64,000 nucleotides of DNA from Aristolochia californica (Eukaryota; Streptophyta; Magnoliopsida; Piperales; Aristolochiaceae). A program made the position numbers and the translations under genes. The notes under the pieces were generated by a model. That model saw nothing but the letters and a program-made list of their open reading frames with translations, was not told the origin of the DNA and did no database searches. Shown piece by piece: positions 1-11,005 of the stretch; the stretch's first letter is position 1, and each line of letters begins with the position of its first letter. The stretch is from assembly GCA_029961685.1 (NCBI GenBank), contig JARWKL010000069.1, positions 1-64,000 of the forward strand. Reading direction: 5' to 3'.

Positions 1-267
1 ATCCCCCAAATTGAAATGCACAAATGCTGAGAGAGATAATTCCACAAAGCAAAAAGTGATTTTTAAGGATAGGCAAAAAGTGGGTGTAAATATCCAACCA
101 CTTGAGAATTTGATTTTTTCTAGTCCCCCTAATTTTTTGATCATTAGGCCACTTGCATCCTCAACATGCTTGTGGCATGCACATCCACCACACTTAAAGC
201 ATGTTGGGATCAGTTAGAAGTCCCTTTCTTATAAATTCCACCAAGCTATTTTTAGGGGGTTGTACTA
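1..267 (+). repeat. Partial C monomer (window start)
   Basis: This is the 3' part of a C monomer, beginning at 'atccc..aaattgaaatg'. It has two extra c at 3-7, a 2-base loss inside the dyad near 85 ('gggtgtaaat') and one a missing in 'tataaattcc' near 236. Confidence 0.9.
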
Positions 268-1612
268 GTGGAATTTCCCAAACATGGATTTTGGGGCTCA
301 TTTTTAGTGCCTGAAATAATTATCTATGGTTATCGAAACTTTTTTGCACACATGAACTCTAAAATTTTCGTTTTGTTGCGATCTTATATCTATTTTGTTT
401 ACGAGGAAAAATGGGAGAGCACAACTTTGGACCCGAAAAAAAAAAAAAAATTTGAACATCCCAAATGGAAATGCACAAATGCTGAGAGAGATAATTCCAA
501 AAAGCAAAAAGTGATTTTTAAGGATAAGCAAAAAGTGGGTTGGTAAATATCCAACCACATGAGAATTGGACTTTTTCAACTCCCCCTAATTTTTGGATCA
601 TTAGGCCACTTGCATCCTCAACTTGCTTGTGGCATGCACATCAACCACACATAAAGCATGTTGGGATTAGTTAGAAGTCCCTTTCCTATAAAATTCCACC
701 AAGCTATTATTAGGGGGTTGTACTAGGGGAATTTCCCAAACATGGATTTTGGGGCTCATTTTTAGTGCCTGAAATAATTCTCTATAGTTTTCGAATTTTT
801 TTTGCACACATGAACTCTAAAATTTTCGTTTTGTTGCGATCTTATATCTTTTTTGTTTACGAGGAAAAATGGGAGAGCACAAGTTTGGACCCGAAAAAAA
901 AAAGAATTTGAACATCCCAAATGGAAAAGCACAAATGCTGAGAGAGATAATTCCAAAAAGCAAAAAGTGGGTGGTAAATATCCAACCACTTGAGAATTTG
1001 ATTTTTTCTACTCCCCCTAATTTTTGGATCATTAGGCCACTTGCAAACTCAACATGCATGTGGCATGCACATCCACCACACTTAAAGCATGTTGGGATCA
1101 GTTAGAAGTCCCTTTCCTATAAAATTCCACCAAGCTATTATTAGGGGGTTGTACTAGTGGAATTTCCCTAACATGGATTTTGGGGTTCATTTGTAGTGCC
1201 TGAAATAATTCTCTATAGTTTTCGAATTTTTTTTTGCACACATGAACTCTAAAATTTTCGTTTGGTGGCAATCTTATATCTATTTTGTTTACGAGGAAAA
1301 ATGGGAGAGCACAAGTTTGGACCCAAAAAAAAAAAAATTTGAACATCCCAAATTGAAATGCACAAATGCTGAGAGAGATAATTCCACAAAGCAAAAAGTG
1401 ATTTTTAAGGATAGGCAAAAAGTGGGTTGGTAAATATCCAACCACTTGAGAATTTGATTTTTTCTAGTCCCCCTAATTTTTTGATCATTAGGCCACTTGC
1501 ATCCTCAACATGCTTGTGGCATGCACATCCACCACACTTAAAGCATGTTGGGATCAGTTAGAAGTCCCTTTCTTATAAAATTCCACCAAGCTATTTTTAG
1601 GGGGTTGTACTA
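268..1612 (+). repeat. HOR unit 1 (1345 bp)
   Basis: A 268-725, B 726-1156, C 1157-1612. The A-tract is 15 long. One t is lost in the B dyad near 971, and there is one extra t in the C T-tract near 1235 (T9 instead of T8). Other alleles are default. Confidence 0.92.
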
Positions 1613-2945
1613 GTGGAATTCCAAACATGGATTTTGGGGCTCATTTTTAGTGCCTGAAATAATTATCTATGGTTATCGAAACTTTTTTGCACACATGAAC
1701 TCTAAAATTTTCGTTTTGTTGCGATCTTATATCTATTTTGTTTACGAGGAAAAATGGGAGAGCACAACTTTGGACCCGAAAAAAAAAAAAAAATTTGAAC
1801 ATCCCAAATGGAAATGCACAAATGCTGAGAGAGATATTCCAAAAAGCAAAAAGTGATTTTTAAGGATAAGCAAAAGTGGGTTGGTAAATATCCAACCACA
1901 TGAGAATTGGACTTTTTCAACTCCCCCTAATTTTTGGATCATTAGGCCACTTGCATCCTCAACTTGCTTGTGGCATGCACATCAACCACACATAAAGCAT
2001 GTTGGGATTAGTTAGAAGTCCTTTCCTATAAAATTCCACCAAGCTATTATTAGGGGGTTGTACTAGGGGAATTTCCCAAACATGGATTTTGGGGCTCATT
2101 TTTAGTGCCTGAAATAATTCTCTATAGTTTTCGAATTTTTTTGCACACATGAACTCTAAAATTTTCGTTTTGTTGCGATCTTATATCTTTTTTGTTACGA
2201 GGAAAAATGGGAGAGCACAAGTTTGGACCCGAAAAAAAAAGAATTGAACATCCCAAATGGAAAAGCACAAATGCTGAGAGAGATAATTCCAAAAAGCAAA
2301 AAGTGGGTTGGTAAATATCCAACCACTTGAGAATTTGATTTTTTCTACTCCCCCTAATTTTTGGATCATTAGGCCACTTGCAAACTCAACATGCATGTGG
2401 CATGCACATCCACCACACTTAAAGCATGTTGGGATCAGTTAGAAGTCCTTTCCTATAAAATTCCACCAAGCTATTATTAGGGGGTTGTACTAGTGGAATT
2501 TCCCTAACATGGATTTTGGGGTTCATTTGTAGTGCCTGAAATAATTCTCTATAGTTTTCGAATTTTTTTTGCACACATGAACTCTAAAATTTTCGTTTGG
2601 TGGCAATCTTATATCTATTTTGTTTACGAGGAAAAATGGGAGAGCACAAGTTTGGACCCAAAAAAAAAAAAATTTGAACATCCCAAATTGAAATGCACAA
2701 TGCTGAGAGAGATAATTCCACAAAGCAAAAAGTGATTTTTAAGGATAGGCAAAAAGTGGGTTGGTAAATATCCAACCACTTGAGAATTTGATTTTTTCTA
2801 GTCCCCCTAATTTTTGATCATTAGGCCACTTGCATCCTCAACATGCTTGTGGCATGCACATCCACCACACTTAAAGCATGTTGGGATCAGTTAGAAGTCC
2901 CTTTCTTATAAAATTCCACCAAGCTATTTTTAGGGGGTTGTACTA
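1613..2945 (+). repeat. HOR unit 2 (1333 bp, indel-rich)
   Basis: A 1613-2065, B 2066-2492, C 2493-2945. The A-tract is 15 long. Losses: 2 bases in 'ggaattccaaac' (about 1620), and single bases in 'gagatattcc' (about 1836), 'gcaaaagtgg' (about 1873), 'agtcctttcc' (about 2020), the T-tract (about 2137), 'tttgttacg' (about 2195), the B A-tract and 'gaattgaac' (about 2232-2245), 'agtcctttcc' (about 2447), 'cacaatgct' (about 2699) and 'aatttttgatc' (about 2812). Confidence 0.92.
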
Positions 2946-4285
2946 GTGGAATTCCCAAACATGGATTTTGGGGCTCATTTTTAGTGCCTGAAATAATTAT
3001 CTATGGTTATCGAAACTTTTTGCACACATGAACTCTAAAATTTCGTTTTGTTGCGATCTTATATCTATTTTGTTTACGAGGAAAAATGGGAGAGCACAAC
3101 TTTGGACCCGAAAAAAAAAAAAAATTTGAACATCCCAAATGGAAATGCACAAATGCTGAGAGAGATAATTCCAAAAAGCAAAAAGTGATTTTTAAGGATA
3201 AGCAAAAAGTGGGTTGGTAATATCCAACCACATGAGAATTGGACTTTTTCAACTCCCCCTAATTTTTGGATCATTAGGCCACTTGCATCCTCAACTTGCT
3301 TGTGGCATGCACATCAACCACACATAAAGCATGTTGGGATTAGTTAGAAGTCCCTTTCCTATAAAATTCCACCAAGCTATTATTAGGGGGTTGTACTAGG
3401 GGAATTTCCCAAACATGGATTTTGGGGCTCATTTTTAGTGCCTGAAATAATTCTCTATAGTTTTCGAATTTTTTTTGCACACATGAACTCTAAAATTTTC
3501 GTTTTGTTGCGATCTTATATCTTTTTTGTTTACGAGGAAAAATGGGAGAGCACAAGTTTGGACCCGAAAAAAAAAAGAATTTGAACATCCCAAATGGAAA
3601 AGCACAAATGCTGAGAGAGATAATTCCAAAAAGCAAAAAGTGGGTTGGTAAATATCCAACCACTTGAGAATTTGATTTTTTCTACTCCCCCTAATTTTTG
3701 GATCATTAGGCCACTTGCAAACTCAACATGCATGTGGCATGCACATCCACCACACTTAAAGCATGTTGGGATCAGTTAGAAGTCCCTTTCCTATAAAATT
3801 CCACCAAGCTATTATTAGGGGGTTGTACTAGTGGAATTTCCCTAACATGGATTTTGGGGTTCATTTGTAGTGCCTGAAATAATTCTCTATAGTTTTCGAA
3901 TTTTTTTTGCACACATGAACTCTAAAATTTTCGTTTGGTGGCAATCTTATATCTATTTTGTTTACGAGGAAAAATGGGAGAGCACAAGTTTGGACCCAAA
4001 AAAAAAAAAATTTGAACATCCCAAATTGAAATGCACAAATGCTGAGAGAGATAATTCCACAAAGCAAAAAGTGATTTTTAAGGATAGGCAAAAAGTGGGT
4101 TGGTAAATATCCAACCACTTGAGAATTTGATTTTTTCTAGTCCCCCTAATTTTTTGATCATTAGGCCACTTGCATCCTCAACATGCTTGTGGCATGCACA
4201 TCCACCACACTTAAAGCATGTTGGGATCAGTTAGAAGTCCCTTTCTTATAAAATTCCACCAAGCTATTTTTAGGGGGTTGTACTA
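2946..4285 (+). repeat. HOR unit 3 (1340 bp, last indel-bearing unit)
   Basis: A 2946-3398 has four one-base losses: 'gaattccc' (about 2953), T5 in place of T6 (about 3017), 'aaaatttcg' (about 3041) and 'ggtaatatcc' (about 3219). B 3399-3830 and C 3831-4285 are clean with default alleles. Confidence 0.93.
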
Positions 4286-4518
4286 GTGGAATTTCCCAAA
4301 CATGGATTTTGGGGCTCATTTTTAGTGCCTGAAATAATTATCTATGGTTATCGAAACTTTTTTGCACACATGAACTCTAAAATTTTCGTTTTGTTGCGAT
4401 CTTATATCTATTTTGTTTACGAGGAAAAATGGGAGAGCACAACTTTGGACCCGAAAAAAAAAAAAAATTTGAACATCCCAAATGGAAATGCACAAATGCT
4501 GAGAGAGATAATTCCAAA

Positions 4519-4554
4519 AAGCAAAAAGTGATTTTTAAGGATAAGCAAAAAGTG
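4519..4554 (+). repeat. 12-bp direct repeat pair inside monomer A (deletion substrate)
   Basis: The 12-mer 'aagcaaaaagtg' occurs at 4519-4530 and again at 4543-4554, separated by 12 bp ('atttttaaggat'). Removing one 12-mer and the spacer (24 bp) from A gives exactly the sequence of B at this place. The pair is present in every A monomer and is slightly decayed (10 bp) in C. I infer that B arose by slippage or short-repeat recombination at this pair. Confidence 0.9.
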
Positions 4555-4575
4555 GGTTGGTAAATATCCAACCAC
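4552..4575. repeat. Inverted repeat (dyad) found in nearly every monomer, example copy
   Basis: The arms are 'ggttgg' (4555-4560) and 'ccaacc' (4568-4573) with a 7-nt loop 'taaatat'. If one g is bulged, the arms extend to gtgg(g)ttgg and ccaaccac (8 bp). The element lies in A, B and C alike. Copies near 85, 971 and 3218 are damaged by one- or two-base deletions. It could form a small cruciform or hairpin or serve as a dyad-symmetric protein site; neither is shown by sequence alone. Confidence 0.75.
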
Positions 4576-4703
4576 ATGAGAATTGGACTTTTTCAACTCC
4601 CCCTAATTTTTGGATCATTAGGCCACTTGCATCCTCAACTTGCTTGTGGCATGCACATCAACCACACATAAAGCATGTTGGGATTAGTTAGAAGTCCCTT
4701 TCC

Positions 4704-4710
4704 TATAAAA
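4704..4710 (+). other. TATA-box-like heptamer, example copy
   Basis: 'tataaaa' occurs in the context 'tttcctataaaattcc', about once in each monomer (C has 'cttataaaattcc'). It matches a eukaryotic TATA consensus, but in a 64% AT repeat such a match is expected by chance. There is no downstream gene. It is listed only because satellite transcripts could start from such sites. Confidence 0.2.
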
Positions 4711-4742
4711 TTCCACCAAGCTATTATTAGGGGGTTGTACTA

Positions 4743-5174
4743 GGGGAATTTCCCAAACATGGATTTTGGGGCTCATTTTTAGTGCCTGAAATAATTCTCT
4801 ATAGTTTTCGAATTTTTTTTGCACACATGAACTCTAAAATTTTCGTTTTGTTGCGATCTTATATCTTTTTTGTTTACGAGGAAAAATGGGAGAGCACAAG
4901 TTTGGACCCGAAAAAAAAAAGAATTTGAACATCCCAAATGGAAAAGCACAAATGCTGAGAGAGATAATTCCAAAAAGCAAAAAGTGGGTTGGTAAATATC
5001 CAACCACTTGAGAATTTGATTTTTTCTACTCCCCCTAATTTTTGGATCATTAGGCCACTTGCAAACTCAACATGCATGTGGCATGCACATCCACCACACT
5101 TAAAGCATGTTGGGATCAGTTAGAAGTCCCTTTCCTATAAAATTCCACCAAGCTATTATTAGGGGGTTGTACTA
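4743..5174 (+). repeat. Monomer B, reference copy (432 bp)
   Basis: This is the first clean A-to-C middle monomer after the error-rich start. Its marks are 'ttctctatag', 'atatcttttttg' (A and C have 'atatctattttg'), 'acccg' + A10 + 'gaatttg', 'ggaaaagcac', 'gcaaactcaacatgcatg', and absence of the 24-bp segment between 'gcaaaaagtg' and 'ggttgg'. Without that deletion it would be 456 bp, matching A and C. Confidence 0.96.
5073..5087. repeat. B-specific perfect short inverted repeat, example copy
   Basis: The arms 'tgcatg' and 'catgca' flank 'tgg' in monomer B. In A and C the left arm reads 'tgcttg', which breaks the perfect pairing. The element therefore appears once per 1344-bp unit and marks the B monomer. 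Function is unknown. Confidence 0.6.
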
Positions 5175-5629
5175 GTGGAATTTCCCTAACATGGATTTTG
5201 GGGTTCATTTGTAGTGCCTGAAATAATTCTCTATAGTTTTCGAATTTTTTTTGCACACATGAACTCTAAAATTTTCGTTTGGTGGCAATCTTATATCTAT
5301 TTTGTTTACGAGGAAAAATGGGAGAGCACAAGTTTGGACCCAAAAAAAAAAAAATTTGAACATCCCAAATTGAAATGCACAAATGCTGAGAGAGATAATT
5401 CCACAAAGCAAAAAGTGATTTTTAAGGATAGGCAAAAAGTGGGTTGGTAAATATCCAACCACTTGAGAATTTGATTTTTTCTAGTCCCCCTAATTTTTTG
5501 ATCATTAGGCCACTTGCATCCTCAACATGCTTGTGGCATGCACATCCACCACACTTAAAGCATGTTGGGATCAGTTAGAAGTCCCTTTCTTATAAAATTC
5601 CACCAAGCTATTTTTAGGGGGTTGTACTA
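5175..5629 (+). repeat. Monomer C, reference copy (455 bp)
   Basis: Its marks are 'tttccctaacatgg', 'gggttcatttgtagtgcc', 'gtttggtggcaatc', 'accc' + A13, 'caaattgaaatg', 'ccacaaagc', 'ggataggc', 'tctagtcccc', 'ttttttgatcatt' and 'ctatttttag'. It keeps the 24-bp segment lost in B, but the second half of the flanking direct repeat has changed from aagc to aggc. Confidence 0.96.
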
Positions 5630-6973
5630 GTGGAATTTCCCAAACATGGATTTTGGGGCTCATTTTTAGTGCCTGAAATAATTATCTATGGTTATCGAAA
5701 CTTTTTTGCACACATGAACTCTAAAATTTTCGTTTTGTTGCGATCTTATATCTATTTTGTTTACGAGGAAAAATGGGAGAGCACAACTTTGGACCCGAAA
5801 AAAAAAAAAAATTTGAACATCCCAAATGGAAATGCACAAATGCTGAGAGAGATAATTCCAAAAAGCAAAAAGTGATTTTTAAGGATAAGCAAAAAGTGGG
5901 TTGGTAAATATCCAACCACATGAGAATTGGACTTTTTCAACTCCCCCTAATTTTTGGATCATTAGGCCACTTGCATCCTCAACTTGCTTGTGGCATGCAC
6001 ATCAACCACACATAAAGCATGTTGGGATTAGTTAGAAGTCCCTTTCCTATAAAATTCCACCAAGCTATTATTAGGGGGTTGTACTAGGGGAATTTCCCAA
6101 ACATGGATTTTGGGGCTCATTTTTAGTGCCTGAAATAATTCTCTATAGTTTTCGAATTTTTTTTGCACACATGAACTCTAAAATTTTCGTTTTGTTGCGA
6201 TCTTATATCTTTTTTGTTTACGAGGAAAAATGGGAGAGCACAAGTTTGGACCCGAAAAAAAAAAGAATTTGAACATCCCAAATGGAAAAGCACAAATGCT
6301 GAGAGAGATAATTCCAAAAAGCAAAAAGTGGGTTGGTAAATATCCAACCACTTGAGAATTTGATTTTTTCTACTCCCCCTAATTTTTGGATCATTAGGCC
6401 ACTTGCAAACTCAACATGCATGTGGCATGCACATCCACCACACTTAAAGCATGTTGGGATCAGTTAGAAGTCCCTTTCCTATAAAATTCCACCAAGCTAT
6501 TATTAGGGGGTTGTACTAGTGGAATTTCCCTAACATGGATTTTGGGGTTCATTTGTAGTGCCTGAAATAATTCTCTATAGTTTTCGAATTTTTTTTGCAC
6601 ACATGAACTCTAAAATTTTCGTTTGGTGGCAATCTTATATCTATTTTGTTTACGAGGAAAAATGGGAGAGCACAAGTTTGGACCCAAAAAAAAAAAAATT
6701 TGAACATCCCAAATTGAAATGCACAAATGCTGAGAGAGATAATTCCACAAAGCAAAAAGTGATTTTTAAGGATAGGCAAAAAGTGGGTTGGTAAATATCC
6801 AACCACTTGAGAATTTGATTTTTTCTAGTCCCCCTAATTTTTTGATCATTAGGCCACTTGCATCCTCAACATGCTTGTGGCATGCACATCCACCACACTT
6901 AAAGCATGTTGGGATCAGTTAGAAGTCCCTTTCTTATAAAATTCCACCAAGCTATTTTTAGGGGGTTGTACTA
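5630..6973 (+). repeat. HOR unit 5
   Basis: No difference from the reference unit noticed. Confidence 0.96.
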
Positions 6974-8317
6974 GTGGAATTTCCCAAACATGGATTTTGG
7001 GGCTCATTTTTAGTGCCTGAAATAATTATCTATGGTTATCGAAACTTTTTTGCACACATGAACTCTAAAATTTTCGTTTTGTTGCGATCTTATATCTATT
7101 TTGTTTACGAGGAAAAATGGGAGAGCACAACTTTGGACCCGAAAAAAAAAAAAAATTTGAACATCCCAAATGGAAATGCACAAATGCTGAGAGAGATAAT
7201 TCCAAAAAGCAAAAAGTGATTTTTAAGGATAAGCAAAAAGTGGGTTGGTAAATATCCAACCACATGAGAATTGGACTTTTTCAACTCCCCCTAATTTTTG
7301 GATCATTAGGCCACTTGCATCCTCAACTTGCTTGTGGCATGCACATCAACCACACATAAAGCATGTTGGGATTAGTTAGAAGTCCCTTTCCTATAAAATT
7401 CCACCAAGCTATTATTAGGGGGTTGTACTAGGGGAATTTCCCAAACATGGATTTTGGGGCTCATTTTTAGTGCCTGAAATAATTCTCTATAGTTTTCGAA
7501 TTTTTTTTGCACACATGAACTCTAAAATTTTCGTTTTGTTGCGATCTTATATCTTTTTTGTTTACGAGGAAAAATGGGAGAGCACAAGTTTGGACCCGAA
7601 AAAAAAAAGAATTTGAACATCCCAAATGGAAAAGCACAAATGCTGAGAGAGATAATTCCAAAAAGCAAAAAGTGGGTTGGTAAATATCCAACCACTTGAG
7701 AATTTGATTTTTTCTACTCCCCCTAATTTTTGGATCATTAGGCCACTTGCAAACTCAACATGCATGTGGCATGCACATCCACCACACTTAAAGCATGTTG
7801 GGATCAGTTAGAAGTCCCTTTCCTATAAAATTCCACCAAGCTATTATTAGGGGGTTGTACTAGTGGAATTTCCCTAACATGGATTTTGGGGTTCATTTGT
7901 AGTGCCTGAAATAATTCTCTATAGTTTTCGAATTTTTTTTGCACACATGAACTCTAAAATTTTCGTTTGGTGGCAATCTTATATCTATTTTGTTTACGAG
8001 GAAAAATGGGAGAGCACAAGTTTGGACCCAAAAAAAAAAAAATTTGAACATCCCAAATTGAAATGCACAAATGCTGAGAGAGATAATTCCACAAAGCAAA
8101 AAGTGATTTTTAAGGATAGGCAAAAAGTGGGTTGGTAAATATCCAACCACTTGAGAATTTGATTTTTTCTAGTCCCCCTAATTTTTTGATCATTAGGCCA
8201 CTTGCATCCTCAACATGCTTGTGGCATGCACATCCACCACACTTAAAGCATGTTGGGATCAGTTAGAAGTCCCTTTCTTATAAAATTCCACCAAGCTATT
8301 TTTAGGGGGTTGTACTA
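6974..8317 (+). repeat. HOR unit 6
   Basis: No difference from the reference unit noticed. Confidence 0.96.
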
Positions 8318-9661
8318 GTGGAATTTCCCAAACATGGATTTTGGGGCTCATTTTTAGTGCCTGAAATAATTATCTATGGTTATCGAAACTTTTTTGCACA
8401 CATGAACTCTAAAATTTTCGTTTTGTTGCGATCTTATATCTATTTTGTTTACGAGGAAAAATGGGAGAGCACAACTTTGGACCCGAAAAAAAAAAAAAAT
8501 TTGAACATCCCAAATGGAAATGCACAAATGCTGAGAGAGATAATTCCAAAAAGCAAAAAGTGATTTTTAAGGATAAGCAAAAAGTGGGTTGGTAAATATC
8601 CAACCACATGAGAATTGGACTTTTTCAACTCCCCCTAATTTTTGGATCATTAGGCCACTTGCATCCTCAACTTGCTTGTGGCATGCACATCAACCACACA
8701 TAAAGCATGTTGGGATTAGTTAGAAGTCCCTTTCCTATAAAATTCCACCAAGCTATTATTAGGGGGTTGTACTAGGGGAATTTCCCAAACATGGATTTTG
8801 GGGCTCATTTTTAGTGCCTGAAATAATTCTCTATAGTTTTCGAATTTTTTTTGCACACATGAACTCTAAAATTTTCGTTTTGTTGCGATCTTATATCTTT
8901 TTTGTTTACGAGGAAAAATGGGAGAGCACAAGTTTGGACCCGAAAAAAAAAAGAATTTGAACATCCCAAATGGAAAAGCACAAATGCTGAGAGAGATAAT
9001 TCCAAAAAGCAAAAAGTGGGTTGGTAAATATCCAACCACTTGAGAATTTGATTTTTTCTACTCCCCCTAATTTTTGGATCATTAGGCCACTTGCAAACTC
9101 AACATGCATGTGGCATGCACATCCACCACACTTAAAGCATGTTGGGATCAGTTAGAAGTCCCTTTCCTATAAAATTCCACCAAGCTATTATTAGGGGGTT
9201 GTACTAGTGGAATTTCCCTAACATGGATTTTGGGGTTCATTTGTAGTGCCTGAAATAATTCTCTATAGTTTTCGAATTTTTTTTGCACACATGAACTCTA
9301 AAATTTTCGTTTGGTGGCAATCTTATATCTATTTTGTTTACGAGGAAAAATGGGAGAGCACAAGTTTGGACCCAAAAAAAAAAAAATTTGAACATCCCAA
9401 ATTGAAATGCACAAATGCTGAGAGAGATAATTCCACAAAGCAAAAAGTGATTTTTAAGGATAGGCAAAAAGTGGGTTGGTAAATATCCAACCACTTGAGA
9501 ATTTGATTTTTTCTAGTCCCCCTAATTTTTTGATCATTAGGCCACTTGCATCCTCAACATGCTTGTGGCATGCACATCCACCACACTTAAAGCATGTTGG
9601 GATCAGTTAGAAGTCCCTTTCTTATAAAATTCCACCAAGCTATTTTTAGGGGGTTGTACTA
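8318..9661 (+). repeat. HOR unit 7
   Basis: No difference from the reference unit noticed. Confidence 0.96.
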
Positions 9662-11005
9662 GTGGAATTTCCCAAACATGGATTTTGGGGCTCATTTTTA
9701 GTGCCTGAAATAATTATCTATGGTTATCGAAACTTTTTTGCACACATGAACTCTAAAATTTTCGTTTTGTTGCGATCTTATATCTATTTTGTTTACGAGG
9801 AAAAATGGGAGAGCACAACTTTGGACCCGAAAAAAAAAAAAAATTTGAACATCCCAAATGGAAATGCACAAATGCTGAGAGAGATAATTCCAAAAAGCAA
9901 AAAGTGATTTTTAAGGATAAGCAAAAAGTGGGTTGGTAAATATCCAACCACATGAGAATTGGACTTTTTCAACTCCCCCTAATTTTTGGATCATTAGGCC
10001 ACTTGCATCCTCAACTTGCTTGTGGCATGCACATCAACCACACATAAAGCATGTTGGGATTAGTTAGAAGTCCCTTTCCTATAAAATTCCACCAAGCTAT
10101 TATTAGGGGGTTGTACTAGGGGAATTTCCCAAACATGGATTTTGGGGCTCATTTTTAGTGCCTGAAATAATTCTCTATAGTTTTCGAATTTTTTTTGCAC
10201 ACATGAACTCTAAAATTTTCGTTTTGTTGCGATCTTATATCTTTTTTGTTTACGAGGAAAAATGGGAGAGCACAAGTTTGGACCCGAAAAAAAAAAGAAT
10301 TTGAACATCCCAAATGGAAAAGCACAAATGCTGAGAGAGATAATTCCAAAAAGCAAAAAGTGGGTTGGTAAATATCCAACCACTTGAGAATTTGATTTTT
10401 TCTACTCCCCCTAATTTTTGGATCATTAGGCCACTTGCAAACTCAACATGCATGTGGCATGCACATCCACCACACTTAAAGCATGTTGGGATCAGTTAGA
10501 AGTCCCTTTCCTATAAAATTCCACCAAGCTATTATTAGGGGGTTGTACTAGTGGAATTTCCCTAACATGGATTTTGGGGTTCATTTGTAGTGCCTGAAAT
10601 AATTCTCTATAGTTTTCGAATTTTTTTTGCACACATGAACTCTAAAATTTTCGTTTGGTGGCAATCTTATATCTATTTTGTTTACGAGGAAAAATGGGAG
10701 AGCACAAGTTTGGACCCAAAAAAAAAAAAATTTGAACATCCCAAATTGAAATGCACAAATGCTGAGAGAGATAATTCCACAAAGCAAAAAGTGATTTTTA
10801 AGGATAGGCAAAAAGTGGGTTGGTAAATATCCAACCACTTGAGAATTTGATTTTTTCTAGTCCCCCTAATTTTTTGATCATTAGGCCACTTGCATCCTCA
10901 ACATGCTTGTGGCATGCACATCCACCACACTTAAAGCATGTTGGGATCAGTTAGAAGTCCCTTTCTTATAAAATTCCACCAAGCTATTTTTAGGGGGTTG
11001 TACTA
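9662..11005 (+). repeat. HOR unit 8
   Basis: No difference from the reference unit noticed. Confidence 0.96.

Larger units (their letters stand above)
4286..4742 (+). repeat. Monomer A, reference copy (457 bp)
   Basis: This is the first clean copy of monomer type A. Its marks are 'ttatctatggttatcg' near the start, 'gttttgttgcgatc', 'acaactttgg', a 14-base A-tract after 'acccg', 'gaattggac' and 'caacttgcttgtgg'. It keeps the 24-bp segment missing from B. Compared with C over the same phase I count about 26 differences, or roughly 94% identity. GC over 4261-4740 is 36%. Confidence 0.96.
4286..5629 (+). repeat. HOR unit 4 (1344 bp, reference)
   Basis: First fully clean unit. All diagnostic sites are in the default state. 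Used as the reference for monomers A, B and C. Confidence 0.97.
1..11005 (+). repeat. Array block 1: default-allele HORs (partial C and units 1-8)
   Basis: All B monomers are B1, all C monomers carry AG at 928-929 and 'ctaaaattttc' at 984, and A carries agTggg. Within this block units 4-8 showed no difference from each other by eye. Units 1-3 carry the same alleles but are interrupted by small indels up to about 3220. Confidence 0.85.

Noticed and set aside
1..267. True array edge with unique flanking DNA at the window start
   Set aside because: The first bases are already C-monomer sequence with small indels. No non-repeat DNA is visible, so no edge can be claimed.
1098..1445. Open reading frames of 63-115 codons on both strands, recurring every 1344 bp
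   Set aside because: They recur only because the DNA recurs. They overlap each other on both strands, read through the A- and T-tracts as poly-Lys and poly-Phe, match no protein family I know, and change frame with tract length. The longest one (this interval, minus strand) runs on only because of local sequence quirks.
4418..4425. Forkhead-like 'tgtttac' motif in each monomer
   Set aside because: A seven-base match in AT-rich DNA, multiplied by repeat copying, is not evidence of a regulatory site.
4454..4467. A-tracts as retroposon (SINE or processed transcript) tails
   Set aside because: The tracts lie inside every monomer, with homologous sequence on both sides and no target-site duplication or promoter boxes. 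They are internal parts of the satellite.
4744..4754. NF-kappaB-like palindrome 'gggaatttccc' at the start of B
   Set aside because: It fits the GGGRNWYYCC consensus, but the organism may well lack this factor, and one fixed match copied with the repeat carries no statistical weight.
5275..5295. CENP-B box candidate around 'ttcgtttggtggcaa' in monomer C
   Set aside because: It shares the TTCGTT start, but the required A and CGGG positions of the box are absent. A and B monomers match even less well.
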